Positions 1-5,787 of a stretch of 6,374 nucleotides of DNA are shown here, one piece after another. A program made the translations under genes and the position numbers. Source of the stretch: a candidate division FCPU426 bacterium (GTDB lineage: Bacteria > Oederibacteriota > PGYV01 > Palsa-1178); contig PMTB01000114.1 in NCBI GenBank assembly GCA_003167475.1, forward strand, positions 7,815 through 14,188, given 5' to 3'. Numbering within the stretch: the first letter of the stretch is position 1; each line of letters begins with the position of its first letter. Under the pieces are notes generated by a model. It had not been told where the DNA came from, made no database searches, and saw only the letters and a program-made list of their open reading frames with translations.

Positions 1-1
1 G

Positions 2-1171
2 CTGGACGATATCACAAGGGCGAAGCTGGCCGAGACGCTCGAATTCGCCGAGGAGCTCGGGGCCAAGGTGCGGACAATCTCCGGCAGCGACGTCGCCGAA
101 GAAGTGCTTAAATTCTCCGAAAGCGAGAAGATCACAAAAATAATGATGGGCAAGCCGCCTAAAAAATTCATGGCGGATATGTTCAATCTGTCGCCGGCGT
201 CCAGGATAATCAACTCAAAAAAAGAGATAGACATATACCTGATAGAACCGAAGTTTGAGGATAATGAAAAAAAGCCCGGGACGAGCAAAACGCAGGCAAG
301 GCAGGGCTTTAAGGTTTTGGATTATTTTTACAGCATGCTGACCCTCATCCCCGTGCTTGCAGTCGGATTTGTCCTGAACAAGGTGTTTAATATCGGCGGT
401 TTTTCCACCATATTCTCCGTGTCCGTTGTGTCAAGCGCCTATTTGTTCGGCATGGGGCCGGCTATATTCGTGTCCGTGCTGAGCGTGTTGTTTTATGACT
501 TTTTATTTGTTAAACCTTATTATTCATTGACCATAGCAAACCCGGAATATGCGGTTGAATTGGTCATATTCCTTGCTGTTTCCTTTGCAATGGCTGAATT
601 GACACGGCTGTTCAGGAGGCAAAAAGAAGCGTTAAGAATAAGGCTGGAAAACATAAGGACGCTCGAACAGATGGGGAGGGAACTGCTCGGAGTGCCTTCC
701 ATCGAGTCTGTCATGGAATCAACGGTTGAAAATAAGAACAGCGAGATAATAGAAACGATACAGCTGATAAATGTCGACATACTCGAACAGGTTGCCGGGA
801 TAGTCTCGGCTTATTTAAGCAGGGTGCTGAAAGAACCGAATATGGTAATATTCAAGGACCGCGACAACAAACTTAAAGTCTGGGCCCATTCCGTGGAAAG
901 CGCTCTTATGTCACAGAACGATCATGCCATCGCCAACTGGGTATATGAAAAGGGAGAACCCGCCGGGCTCGGGTCCAGGACACTGGTCGCCTCTGAATAT
1001 GTTTTTTTTCCAATGACGGCAAAAAGCGGCACAACCGGGGTTATTGCCATGAAAACGGACCTTTCGATTATGCTTCCGCAGGACAGGTACTTTATAACCG
1101 CAATAGCCAACTTTGCCGCCATTGCCGCGGAAAAGTGCGTGAAGTTGATGGGTAAAAAGAATCCCGATTAA
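2..1171 (+). CDS. KdpD-like sensor protein lacking a histidine kinase domain (5' end outside window)
   Basis: The reading frame is open from the first bases, so the true start lies upstream; an internal GTG at 68 falls inside a conserved domain and is not the start. Of 389 visible residues, about 1-85 are the end of a KdpD-type universal stress (USP) domain, recognisable from TKIMMGKP and the IDIYLIEP ending. Residues about 108-204 form the four-helix DUF4118 membrane domain with the KdpD-typical FYDFLFVKPYYSLTIANPEY segment. After a charged linker, about 254-382 match the GAF domain of KdpD (ANWVYEKGEPAG, then FFPM...GTTGVIAM). In full-length KdpD the next region is HisKA plus ATPase; here the protein stops a few residues after the GAF domain (AAEKCVKLMGKKNPD). 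It can probably sense a signal (K+ status, ionic strength or a nucleotide) at the inner membrane but cannot autophosphorylate. No frameshift is visible at the end. The next gene begins 38 nt downstream and is probably co-transcribed. Confidence 0.87.
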   Translation: MDDITRAKLAETLEFAEELGAKVRTISGSDVAEEVLKFSESEKITKIMMGKPPKKFMADMFNLSPASRIINSKKEIDIYLIEPKFEDNEKKPGTSKTQARQGFKVLDYFYSMLTLIPVLAVGFVLNKVFNIGGFSTIFSVSVVSSAYLFGMGPAIFVSVLSVLFYDFLFVKPYYSLTIANPEYAVELVIFLAVSFAMAELTRLFRRQKEALRIRLENIRTLEQMGRELLGVPSIESVMESTVENKNSEIIETIQLINVDILEQVAGIVSAYLSRVLKEPNMVIFKDRDNKLKVWAHSVESALMSQNDHAIANWVYEKGEPAGLGSRTLVASEYVFFPMTAKSGTTGVIAMKTDLSIMLPQDRYFITAIANFAAIAAEKCVKLMGKKNPD

Positions 1172-1196
1172 ATTAATAAATTGCTGAGAGTGCAGC

Positions 1197-1202
1197 AGGA
1201 GG
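1197..1202 (+). promoter_or_regulatory. Ribosome binding site of the four-helix-bundle sensor gene
   Basis: A consensus AGGAGG lies 7 nt before the ATG at 1210. Two ATG codons are adjacent (1210 and 1213); the spacing favours the first but does not exclude the second. Confidence 0.75.
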
Positions 1203-1209
1203 CAATATC

Positions 1210-2172
1210 ATGATGATCAAAGCAGGAGTCAGGGAGTTTTTATGGATGGCTGCGGGCGGCGTTGTATTTGCCGTGATTACCGTAATTGTGCTGCATTTTC
1301 AGACAGGGCAGAGCCCTGCTGAAAAAATATCGTCCAAGGCATTGCGGTCGGACCTCGTGTCCGGCATGAGGTTGACCCTGACCTCGTCCTCTGAAGCGGA
1401 AAAAAGCGCTGTTTTGGCTGTTACAGACGAGGATTCACGGACTTTTGCGGACCAATCGCGCAAGGCCTCCGGGGAAGTGGAGCAGGAGCGGGTGAAGTTG
1501 GGGGAACTCCTGACAGCGGGCGGAACCTGGAAAGAAAAAGATATTTTTGCCCGATTCTCCGCGGCATTCATCGAATTGCGGCGTATCGACGGGATTTTGC
1601 TGGATTTGGCTGTAAAGAATACAAATTTGAAAGCTTACAGCCTTGCCTTTGGTCCCGCTGCCGAGAAGTTAAAGGAAATGGACACCAGCCTTTCCAGGCT
1701 TGTGGAGAAAAGCGCCGGTTCCCCGGATTCGGAAAAAATCGCGTCGTTTGCTTTTGGCGCGCAGACCGCGGCGCTGCGCATACAGGCCCTTCTTGCGCCC
1801 CACATCGCGGAAGAAAGCGACAAAAAAATGGATGATATGGAAGCGCGGATGGCAACGGAAGACCTGCAGGTAAAAAAATATTTTGCAGGCCTTAGTTCAA
1901 TCCCTAAACTAAAGGGGAATCCGGATATTGAAACGGCTAAATCGGATTACGAGTTATTCGGCGGCATTAGGATACAGATACTCGTGCTTTCCCGGGAAAA
2001 TACGAATGTCCGCTCCCTTGCAATGTCACTTGGCCAAAAACGCAGGGTATTTTTTATGTGCCAGGATATATTATCAGCCCTTCAGCAGGCAATCCAGGAA
2101 GAGCCAATCTCCGGCGTGAACGGCGCCCTGCTTTTAAATCCCCGTTCCCTTGAGCCCGTAAAAAAGCAATAA
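1210..2172 (+). CDS. Membrane-anchored chemoreceptor-like four-helix-bundle sensor domain protein, no output domain
   Basis: A 320-residue protein with one N-terminal membrane helix (about 10-30) followed by a long helical, probably periplasmic region. Residues about 60-165 resemble the ligand-binding four-helix bundle of methyl-accepting chemotaxis proteins (4HB_MCP type), with EKSAVLAVTDEDSRTFADQSR and LLDLAVKNTNLKA as typical stretches. There is no second membrane helix, HAMP or methyl-accepting domain, so it cannot signal to CheA by itself. Residues 122-148 and 248-274 align without gaps around a shared N-T-N-[LV]-[KR]-[AS] core, which suggests an internal duplication. It lies 38 nt after the KdpD-like gene, which also lacks an output domain, so the two may work together; that is inference. 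Family assignment rests on remembered motif resemblance, and the exact role is unknown. Confidence 0.75.
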   Translation: MMIKAGVREFLWMAAGGVVFAVITVIVLHFQTGQSPAEKISSKALRSDLVSGMRLTLTSSSEAEKSAVLAVTDEDSRTFADQSRKASGEVEQERVKLGELLTAGGTWKEKDIFARFSAAFIELRRIDGILLDLAVKNTNLKAYSLAFGPAAEKLKEMDTSLSRLVEKSAGSPDSEKIASFAFGAQTAALRIQALLAPHIAEESDKKMDDMEARMATEDLQVKKYFAGLSSIPKLKGNPDIETAKSDYELFGGIRIQILVLSRENTNVRSLAMSLGQKRRVFFMCQDILSALQQAIQEEPISGVNGALLLNPRSLEPVKKQ

Positions 2173-2197
2173 AGAAACAGGGAACCGGCAATGCGAC

Positions 2198-2226
2198 TTG
2201 ATTAAAATATTTTATGTTGGTATAAT
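2198..2226 (+). promoter_or_regulatory. Sigma-70-type promoter of the zinc uptake operon
   Basis: The -35 hexamer TTGATT (2198-2203) is followed after exactly 17 nt by a perfect -10 TATAAT (2221-2226). Transcription would start near 2233, giving a leader of about 23 nt before the GTG at 2256. It is the only promoter of this quality found between the sensor genes and the metal transport genes. Confidence 0.75.
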
Positions 2227-2234
2227 TACAACAT
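2214..2234. promoter_or_regulatory. Putative Zur-like (Fur-family) operator palindrome
   Basis: A 21-bp interrupted palindrome, ATGTTG-N9-CAACAT, is centred on 2224 and covers the -10 hexamer and predicted transcription start. The central bases are also partly symmetrical (AT/AT around 2224). Read as a 7-1-7 box (TTGGTAT-A-ATTACAA), the right half is close to the ATTACGA half-site of Bacillus Zur boxes, and the outer ATGTT/AACAT arms recall proteobacterial Zur sites, although the spacing differs. Its position before a zinc-type transport operon fits repression when zinc is plentiful. No regulator gene is in the window, so assignment to Zur is inference. Confidence 0.55.
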
Positions 2235-2255
2235 GAAAATACATAGGACAATCAA

Positions 2256-2540
2256 GTGAATAAACACTCAAAACTTGCCGTATCCTTAATCGCGACAGCC
2301 ATTATCTTGATGGCAATCGGGATTACAGGCTTCCACCATCATTTACCAAATGCCGAACCTCACCATGATTGCGAAGTATGTAATTTTATTAATGTTGTAA
2401 ACACAATAGTTTTACCGGTAATTGTGTTTGCGTGCATACTCAGCGTTTTAAAAGCCGTTATTTTAACATTAAGCAAAGGGATATCTTCTGAAAATTTAAA
2501 AGTATATTCCTCCCGCGCACCTCCGGCTATTCTTTCCTAA
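2256..2540 (+). CDS. Small two-helix membrane protein with His/Cys-rich metal-binding loop
   Basis: A 94-residue protein starting at GTG, with AGGA at 2245-2248 placed 7 nt upstream. Helix 1 spans about residues 7-25. A short, probably periplasmic loop (26-45) carries HHH at 27-29, HH at 36-37 and C39-x-x-C42, and helix 2 spans about 48-70. The HHxCxxC cluster is what one expects of a Zn(II), Cu(I) or Ni(II) site. It is the first gene behind the putative Zur operator and precedes a porin, a binding protein and a permease, so a role in zinc sensing or hand-over is likely, though unproven. The C-terminal SRAPPA segment recalls the Arg-(Ala/Gly)-Pro-Pro ends I remember from small DUF2946/copper-associated proteins; that link is weak. 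The stop is followed by an eight-T run without an adjacent hairpin. Confidence 0.75.
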   Translation: MNKHSKLAVSLIATAIILMAIGITGFHHHLPNAEPHHDCEVCNFINVVNTIVLPVIVFACILSVLKAVILTLSKGISSENLKVYSSRAPPAILS

Positions 2541-2570
2541 TTTTTTTTACAACACAAAACACACCGGAGG
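2520..2570 (+). promoter_or_regulatory. Possible SD-masking stem before the porin gene
   Basis: CCTCCGG at 2520-2526, inside the last codons of the small membrane protein gene, is exactly complementary to CCGGAGG at 2564-2570, which contains the GGAGG ribosome binding site of the porin gene. The 7-bp GC-rich stem encloses a 37-nt AT-rich loop. Ribosomes finishing the upstream gene would disrupt the 5' arm, so the arrangement could couple porin translation to the small protein. Chance complementarity to a Shine-Dalgarno sequence is a real alternative. Confidence 0.35.
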
Positions 2571-2578
2571 AAAGTCTA

Positions 2579-3613
2579 ATGAAAAATAAATTACTTTTTT
2601 TATTGTTATTGTGCTTATTTGCTTCATTTGTTCGGGCGGATGACACTCAAAACAGCGGAGCCAAAGTTGGTCCTATCGCACTTCCTGATATCAGTCTGAT
2701 AGGCAATATCATTGGAGATTATAATCAGGACACAAATCATGTTACATTTGGCATGGATGAGCTCGAGATGGTAATTGCGGGATATATTTATCCCCAGATA
2801 AAAGCCGACGCTGTGCTTTCAATGCACCAGAACGGTCTTGAAATAGAAGAGGCATACGCGGATTTTCTGTCCTTGTTTGACACTTTCAGCTTAAGGGCCG
2901 GTAAAATGAAGGTTGAATTTGGTAAAATCAACAAGCTTCATTCGCATGTATGGCCATACGCGGATGTTCCGCTGGTAATCAATAATTTCCTCGCAGGATC
3001 ACTTTCCGAAAATGGAGCGTCTATCGGTATTGTCTTGCCTCTGCCCATATTTGTCAAATCAGAGACAGGCTTGTACAATGTGGAGCCGGGAGTTGACGGC
3101 GGCCCGGGAACGCTTTCATTATCCCGGGAACTTTACAGCGAAAGATTATCAGCGTCATTTGACCCGACTGATTCTTCCGAACTGGAACTTGCAACATCGG
3201 GGGCAATATCAAAGGGATCGGATTATCCTGTTTCCAGAGATGACGTCAGGCTCGCTGGTGCCGACTTGACACTTAAAGTCTGGCCTGTTAATTACAGCCG
3301 TTTTTTATTGCAGTCGGAAGCCATGTACATGAAAAGAGAACAAGCCGGCGGTGCGTTTGAAAGATGGGGCGCATATACCTATGCGGGCTACACTTTCAAT
3401 AAATTTGTAGATCTCGGGACCCGCTATGATTGGTCGGAAAATGCCATTGCACAGATGGATAAAGAATCAAAGATTTCCGGGATATTCACTTACAGGATGT
3501 CCGAAGCGACATTTGCAAGGTTTCAATACACATACTCACCTGAAAAAAAATCAAACGAAGTTCTGCTTCAGTTCGTGTACGGTTTAGGTCCGCACACGCA
3601 CCCATTGCAGTAA
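2579..3613 (+). CDS. Outer-membrane porin-like beta-barrel protein of the zinc operon
   Basis: The 344-residue product starts with a Sec signal peptide (lysines 2 and 4, leucine-rich core, likely cleavage after A20 in VRA-DD). The mature part has the alternating hydrophobic/polar strands and turn residues of a beta-barrel, including F-S-L-R-A-G-K at 103-109, a segment typical of phosphate-selective-porin-like proteins, followed by FGKINKLHSHVWPYADVPLVINNFL at about 114-138. No plug domain or TonB box is visible and the length is far below a TonB receptor, so a passive channel is more likely. Histidines at 121 and 123 and the C-terminal GPHTHP (337-342) could bind metal. The GGAGG ribosome site is 8 nt before the ATG, and the gene for the metal-binding protein follows after 13 nt. 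It probably lets scarce zinc cross the outer membrane; substrate is inferred from context. Confidence 0.78.
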   Translation: MKNKLLFLLLLCLFASFVRADDTQNSGAKVGPIALPDISLIGNIIGDYNQDTNHVTFGMDELEMVIAGYIYPQIKADAVLSMHQNGLEIEEAYADFLSLFDTFSLRAGKMKVEFGKINKLHSHVWPYADVPLVINNFLAGSLSENGASIGIVLPLPIFVKSETGLYNVEPGVDGGPGTLSLSRELYSERLSASFDPTDSSELELATSGAISKGSDYPVSRDDVRLAGADLTLKVWPVNYSRFLLQSEAMYMKREQAGGAFERWGAYTYAGYTFNKFVDLGTRYDWSENAIAQMDKESKISGIFTYRMSEATFARFQYTYSPEKKSNEVLLQFVYGLGPHTHPLQ

Positions 3614-3626
3614 AAAAGGAGAAAAA

Positions 3627-4526
3627 ATGAAAAAATTACTGGTTTTGACAGCAGTCCTATTGTTACCGTTCGTTGTTTTAGGAAAATCTCTTAATATTGT
3701 GGCCAGTACCACGGATATTGCGGATATTATGAAGGCCGTCGCCGGCGACAGGGCAAATGTTGAATGCCTTATGAAAGGCACGCAGGATCCGCACTCCGTC
3801 GAACCAAAGCCGTCTATGGTAATAAAAGTAAGAAATGCTGATATTATGGCTGTAGTTGGCATGGATCTTGATATGTGGGCCAATAGTGTTATTGAGGCGT
3901 CCAGAAATTCAAAAGTTTCAAAAGGAGGACAGGGATACCTTGATATGTCAGAAGATATCCCGAAACTCGAAGTGCCCGAAGGCAAGATAGACGCACGACT
4001 CGGGGATGTGCATATATATGGCAACCCTCATTACCAGTTAAACCCGGAAAACGGTAAGATTATGGCAGATGAAGCATTAAAAAAACTCATTGAGTTTTCC
4101 CCGGATGATGAAAAATATTTTCAGGCGAATCATGACGCTTTTGTCAAAAAACTCGATGAAGCCATAATCCGTTGGAAAAAAACAATGGCTCCATTAAAAG
4201 GGGTAAAACTTGCCGCATCCCATAGTTGTCTTTTATATTTTTTCGATGCTTTCGGTATAAAACAGGCTGGCTATATCGAATCAAAACCGGGCATACCGCC
4301 GTCTCCTGCCGAAGTCATGGCGTTGGAAAAGAAAATACAAGATGATAGAGTAAAGGCTGTACTTGTGGATCAGTTCTTCGATATGTCCGAGCCGGAAAAG
4401 TTATCCGCGGACACCGGAATCAAGCCCGTGGTTATATCAACGTGCGTTAACGGTATAGATGGAACCGGGGATTATATAAAATTGTTTGATTTCGATGTTA
4501 ATGCGGTTGTAAGCGCCGTAAAATAA
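3627..4526 (+). CDS. znuA: Zinc/manganese-type ABC transporter periplasmic binding protein (ZnuA-like)
   Basis: A 299-residue cluster A-I metal-binding protein. A Sec signal peptide occupies residues 1 to about 19; no lipobox cysteine is present, so the protein should be soluble in the periplasm. Family hallmarks are STTDIADI near the mature N-terminus, H56 in QDPHSVEP, H135 in GNPHYQLNPEN and H199 in ASHS, the three histidines that hold the metal in ZnuA/TroA proteins. A fourth carboxylate ligand is likely in the C-terminal lobe but I cannot place it surely. The charged His-rich loop of many ZnuA proteins is missing; that segment here (about 98-130) is short and mostly acidic. The ribosome site AAGGAG is 5 nt before the ATG, and the gene ends with tandem TAA stops. 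Zinc is favoured over manganese because of the operator and the His/Cys neighbour, but selectivity is not proven. Confidence 0.92.
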   Translation: MKKLLVLTAVLLLPFVVLGKSLNIVASTTDIADIMKAVAGDRANVECLMKGTQDPHSVEPKPSMVIKVRNADIMAVVGMDLDMWANSVIEASRNSKVSKGGQGYLDMSEDIPKLEVPEGKIDARLGDVHIYGNPHYQLNPENGKIMADEALKKLIEFSPDDEKYFQANHDAFVKKLDEAIIRWKKTMAPLKGVKLAASHSCLLYFFDAFGIKQAGYIESKPGIPPSPAEVMALEKKIQDDRVKAVLVDQFFDMSEPEKLSADTGIKPVVISTCVNGIDGTGDYIKLFDFDVNAVVSAVK

Positions 4527-4530
4527 TAAA

Positions 4531-4561
4531 AAGGGGGGGCGGTTTTTAACCGCTCCCCCTT
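4531..4561 (+). other. Strong intercistronic hairpin between znuA and znuB
   Basis: A 14-bp stem (one G-U pair) closes on a three-T loop: 4531-4544 pairs with 4548-4561. It begins five bases after the znuA stop, and AAAATAAGG follows, so there is no U-tract and it is not a standard intrinsic terminator on this strand. Such hairpins can protect the upstream message from 3' exonucleases, which would give more binding protein than permease. On the opposite strand it is followed by a T-rich run and could terminate antisense transcription. Confidence 0.75.
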
Positions 4562-4578
4562 AAAATAAGGAGATATAT

Positions 4579-5400
4579 ATGTTCGATCTTTTGTTATGGC
4601 CTTTTTTAGCCTGTGTCGTGCTCACGGGAATTCACGCTTATCTTGGTATGCATGTCATCAAACGCGGTGTCATTTTTGTTGATCTCGCCCTTGCCCAAAC
4701 CGCAGCTCTGGGAACGCTGGTAGGTTTTGCTTTTGGCATAACCATGCATTCCGGCGCCTCCTATCTGATTTCTCTCGGATTTGCCCTTGCCGGTGCTTTG
4801 TTCTTTGCATGGGCAAGGACGCTTGAAAAAATAGTGCCCCAGGAAGCGGTCATCGGCATCACTTATGTTTTCGCCGCGGCCGCAGCCGTGCTTATCCTTT
4901 CCAAAGCTCCATCCGAAGCAGAACACATAAAAGATATGCTTGTCGGTAATATCCTTTTTGTTAAACCCGCAGAGGTAATCAAGACAGCGGCGCTTTACAG
5001 CTTAATTGGAACCTTTCATTTTGTATTTAGAAAAAAGTTTTGGCTTGTAACCGACGACTGTGGCGAAGCCTGCAGGGAAAAAATGAATGTCCCTTTGTGG
5101 GATTTCCTATTTTACGCTTCTTTCGGGGCTGTAGTTACTTCATCAGTGGGCATAGCCGGGGTATTACTTGTTTTTTCTTACCTTATTATTCCAGCAATAT
5201 GCTCAACCATGATTGCAAAAACACTTAAAAACAGACTTTTGATTTCCTGGGGCCTCGGGATTACCTGCAGTATTGGAGGGATGGCTCTTTCGGTTTATCA
5301 AGATCTGCCGACAGGCGCGTCAATCGTAGCTGTCTTCGGGGCCATGTTTGTGTTGTTTTTACTTATAAAATTTATTTTGCGAAAAAACATCAAGATATAA
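4579..5400 (+). CDS. znuB: Zinc/manganese-type ABC transporter permease (ZnuB-like, ABC-3 family)
   Basis: A 273-residue, very hydrophobic protein of normal length for the ABC-3 permease family, with about seven to eight membrane helices. Diagnostic stretches are RGVIFVDLALAQTAALG (29-45), AEHIKDMLVGNILFV (114-128), WDFLFYASFGAVVTSSVGIAGVLLVFSYLIIPA (174-206) and QDLPTGASIVAVFG (241-254). It would form the inner-membrane channel fed by the ZnuA-like protein. Its ribosome site AAGGAG sits 6 nt before the ATG, just after the intercistronic hairpin. No znuC ATPase gene lies between znuA and znuB or in the rest of the window, so the energising subunit must be encoded elsewhere. A C161-x3-C165 pair in a probably cytoplasmic loop is unusual and may be incidental. 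Confidence 0.93.
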   Translation: MFDLLLWPFLACVVLTGIHAYLGMHVIKRGVIFVDLALAQTAALGTLVGFAFGITMHSGASYLISLGFALAGALFFAWARTLEKIVPQEAVIGITYVFAAAAAVLILSKAPSEAEHIKDMLVGNILFVKPAEVIKTAALYSLIGTFHFVFRKKFWLVTDDCGEACREKMNVPLWDFLFYASFGAVVTSSVGIAGVLLVFSYLIIPAICSTMIAKTLKNRLLISWGLGITCSIGGMALSVYQDLPTGASIVAVFGAMFVLFLLIKFILRKNIKI

Positions 5401-5454
5401 GTAATACTGATTAGCATGTATAACAGCTAATTAAACAAAAAATATTGATTAAGA

Positions 5455-5497
5455 TTGTTGCTATGTTCTTCGCCATATTTACATATAACAAGTTTTT
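5455..5497 (+). terminator. Weak possible intrinsic terminator of the zinc operon
   Basis: TTGTT-GC-TATGT (5455-5466) can pair with ACATA-T-AACAA (5481-5491), followed by G and five T. The geometry fits an intrinsic terminator, but the stem is almost all A-T with an internal loop, so it is weak. No better terminator is visible after znuB. Confidence 0.3.
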
Positions 5498-5546
5498 ACG
5501 CCTTTCTGAAATCACACGCACTAATCTCTATTGCAATTTTCAGGTG

Positions 5547-5648
5547 AATACAATTTCCTTGCTTTTTGCCTGCTTTCCTATATAATCTTCAAATTGTATT
5601 AAGGGTACTTTGAAGTATACGGCTGTCATTAGACGGCTCTATATAGGA
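5547..5648 (+). ncRNA. Candidate structured RNA or operator region with interlocking inverted repeats
   Basis: Four pairings can be drawn. A: 5547-5556 with 5591-5600, 10 bp, perfect. B: 5576-5584 with 5640-5648, 9 bp, perfect. C: 5587-5593 with 5609-5615, 7 bp, perfect. D: 5622-5627 with 5632-5637, 6 bp with one G-U and an ATTA loop. B, C and D nest as a compact three-way junction. A overlaps C and crosses B, so it would form an alternative, pseudoknot-like state. The left arm of B overlaps the predicted -10 hexamer, so either the RNA starts further upstream or the repeats act in DNA. The region is AT-rich and some of these pairings may arise by chance. Confidence 0.3.
5559..5586 (+). promoter_or_regulatory. 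Likely promoter of the KimA-like transporter gene
   Basis: TTGCTT (5559-5564), a 16-nt spacer and a perfect TATAAT (5581-5586). Transcription would start near 5593, leaving a leader of about 200 nt, long enough for regulation by RNA structure. Confidence 0.5.
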
Positions 5649-5682
5649 TGAAAATTATAAAAGCACACAAAGATAAGGCACT

Positions 5683-5720
5683 GCGGGCAGGAATGGCCGC
5701 GGGCTTTCAGACCTGCCGGC
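5683..5720 (+). other. GC-rich hairpin in the transporter leader
   Basis: GGCAGG (5686-5691) pairs with CCTGCC (5712-5717). Beyond one G-G mismatch the stem extends by GC/GC (5683-5684 with 5719-5720), and a small GCC/GGC hairpin (5696-5698 with 5702-5704) sits inside the loop. The block is clearly richer in G and C than its surroundings. No U-tract follows, so it is not a terminator. It ends about 70 nt before the transporter start. Confidence 0.4.
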
Positions 5721-5782
5721 GAAAAGTAATAAAATCACCCAATAATCATAGTTTTTATAGGAATAGTTTTATTTGATTTAAT

Positions 5783-5787
5783 AGGAG
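5783..5787 (+). promoter_or_regulatory. Ribosome binding site of the KimA-like transporter
   Basis: AGGAG lies 4 nt before the ATG at 5792, slightly closer than usual. It supports this start, with no in-frame alternative nearby that has a site. Confidence 0.6.

Noticed and set aside
68..70. GTG at 68 as the start of the KdpD-like gene
   Set aside because: The frame is open upstream to the window edge and encodes matching USP-domain sequence (LDDITRAKLAETLEFAEELG), so this codon is an internal valine.
2141..2188. Inverted repeat GTTCCCT/AGGGAAC as terminator of the sensor gene pair
   Set aside because: The 7-bp arms are 28 nt apart, one arm is inside the coding region, and no T-run follows.
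3584..4024. 146-codon open frame on the minus strand
   Set aside because: It lies opposite the well-supported ZnuA-like gene and porin end, has no recognisable domain and no good ribosome site; it is a shadow frame.
4531..4561. Intercistronic hairpin as an intrinsic terminator on the + strand
   Set aside because: The stem is strong, but AAAATAAGG follows instead of a U-tract, and a co-functional gene starts at once.
5405..5431. TGATTAGC/GCTAATTA hairpin just after znuB as terminator
   Set aside because: The stem is AT-rich with a 10-nt loop and is followed by an A-run, not a T-run.
5559..5776. Known riboswitch (c-di-AMP ydaO/yuaA, purine, c-di-GMP) in the transporter leader
   Set aside because: A TATAATC segment and a three-way junction recall the purine aptamer, but loop sizes and core junction bases do not fit. 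The conserved ydaO and GEMM core segments are absent.
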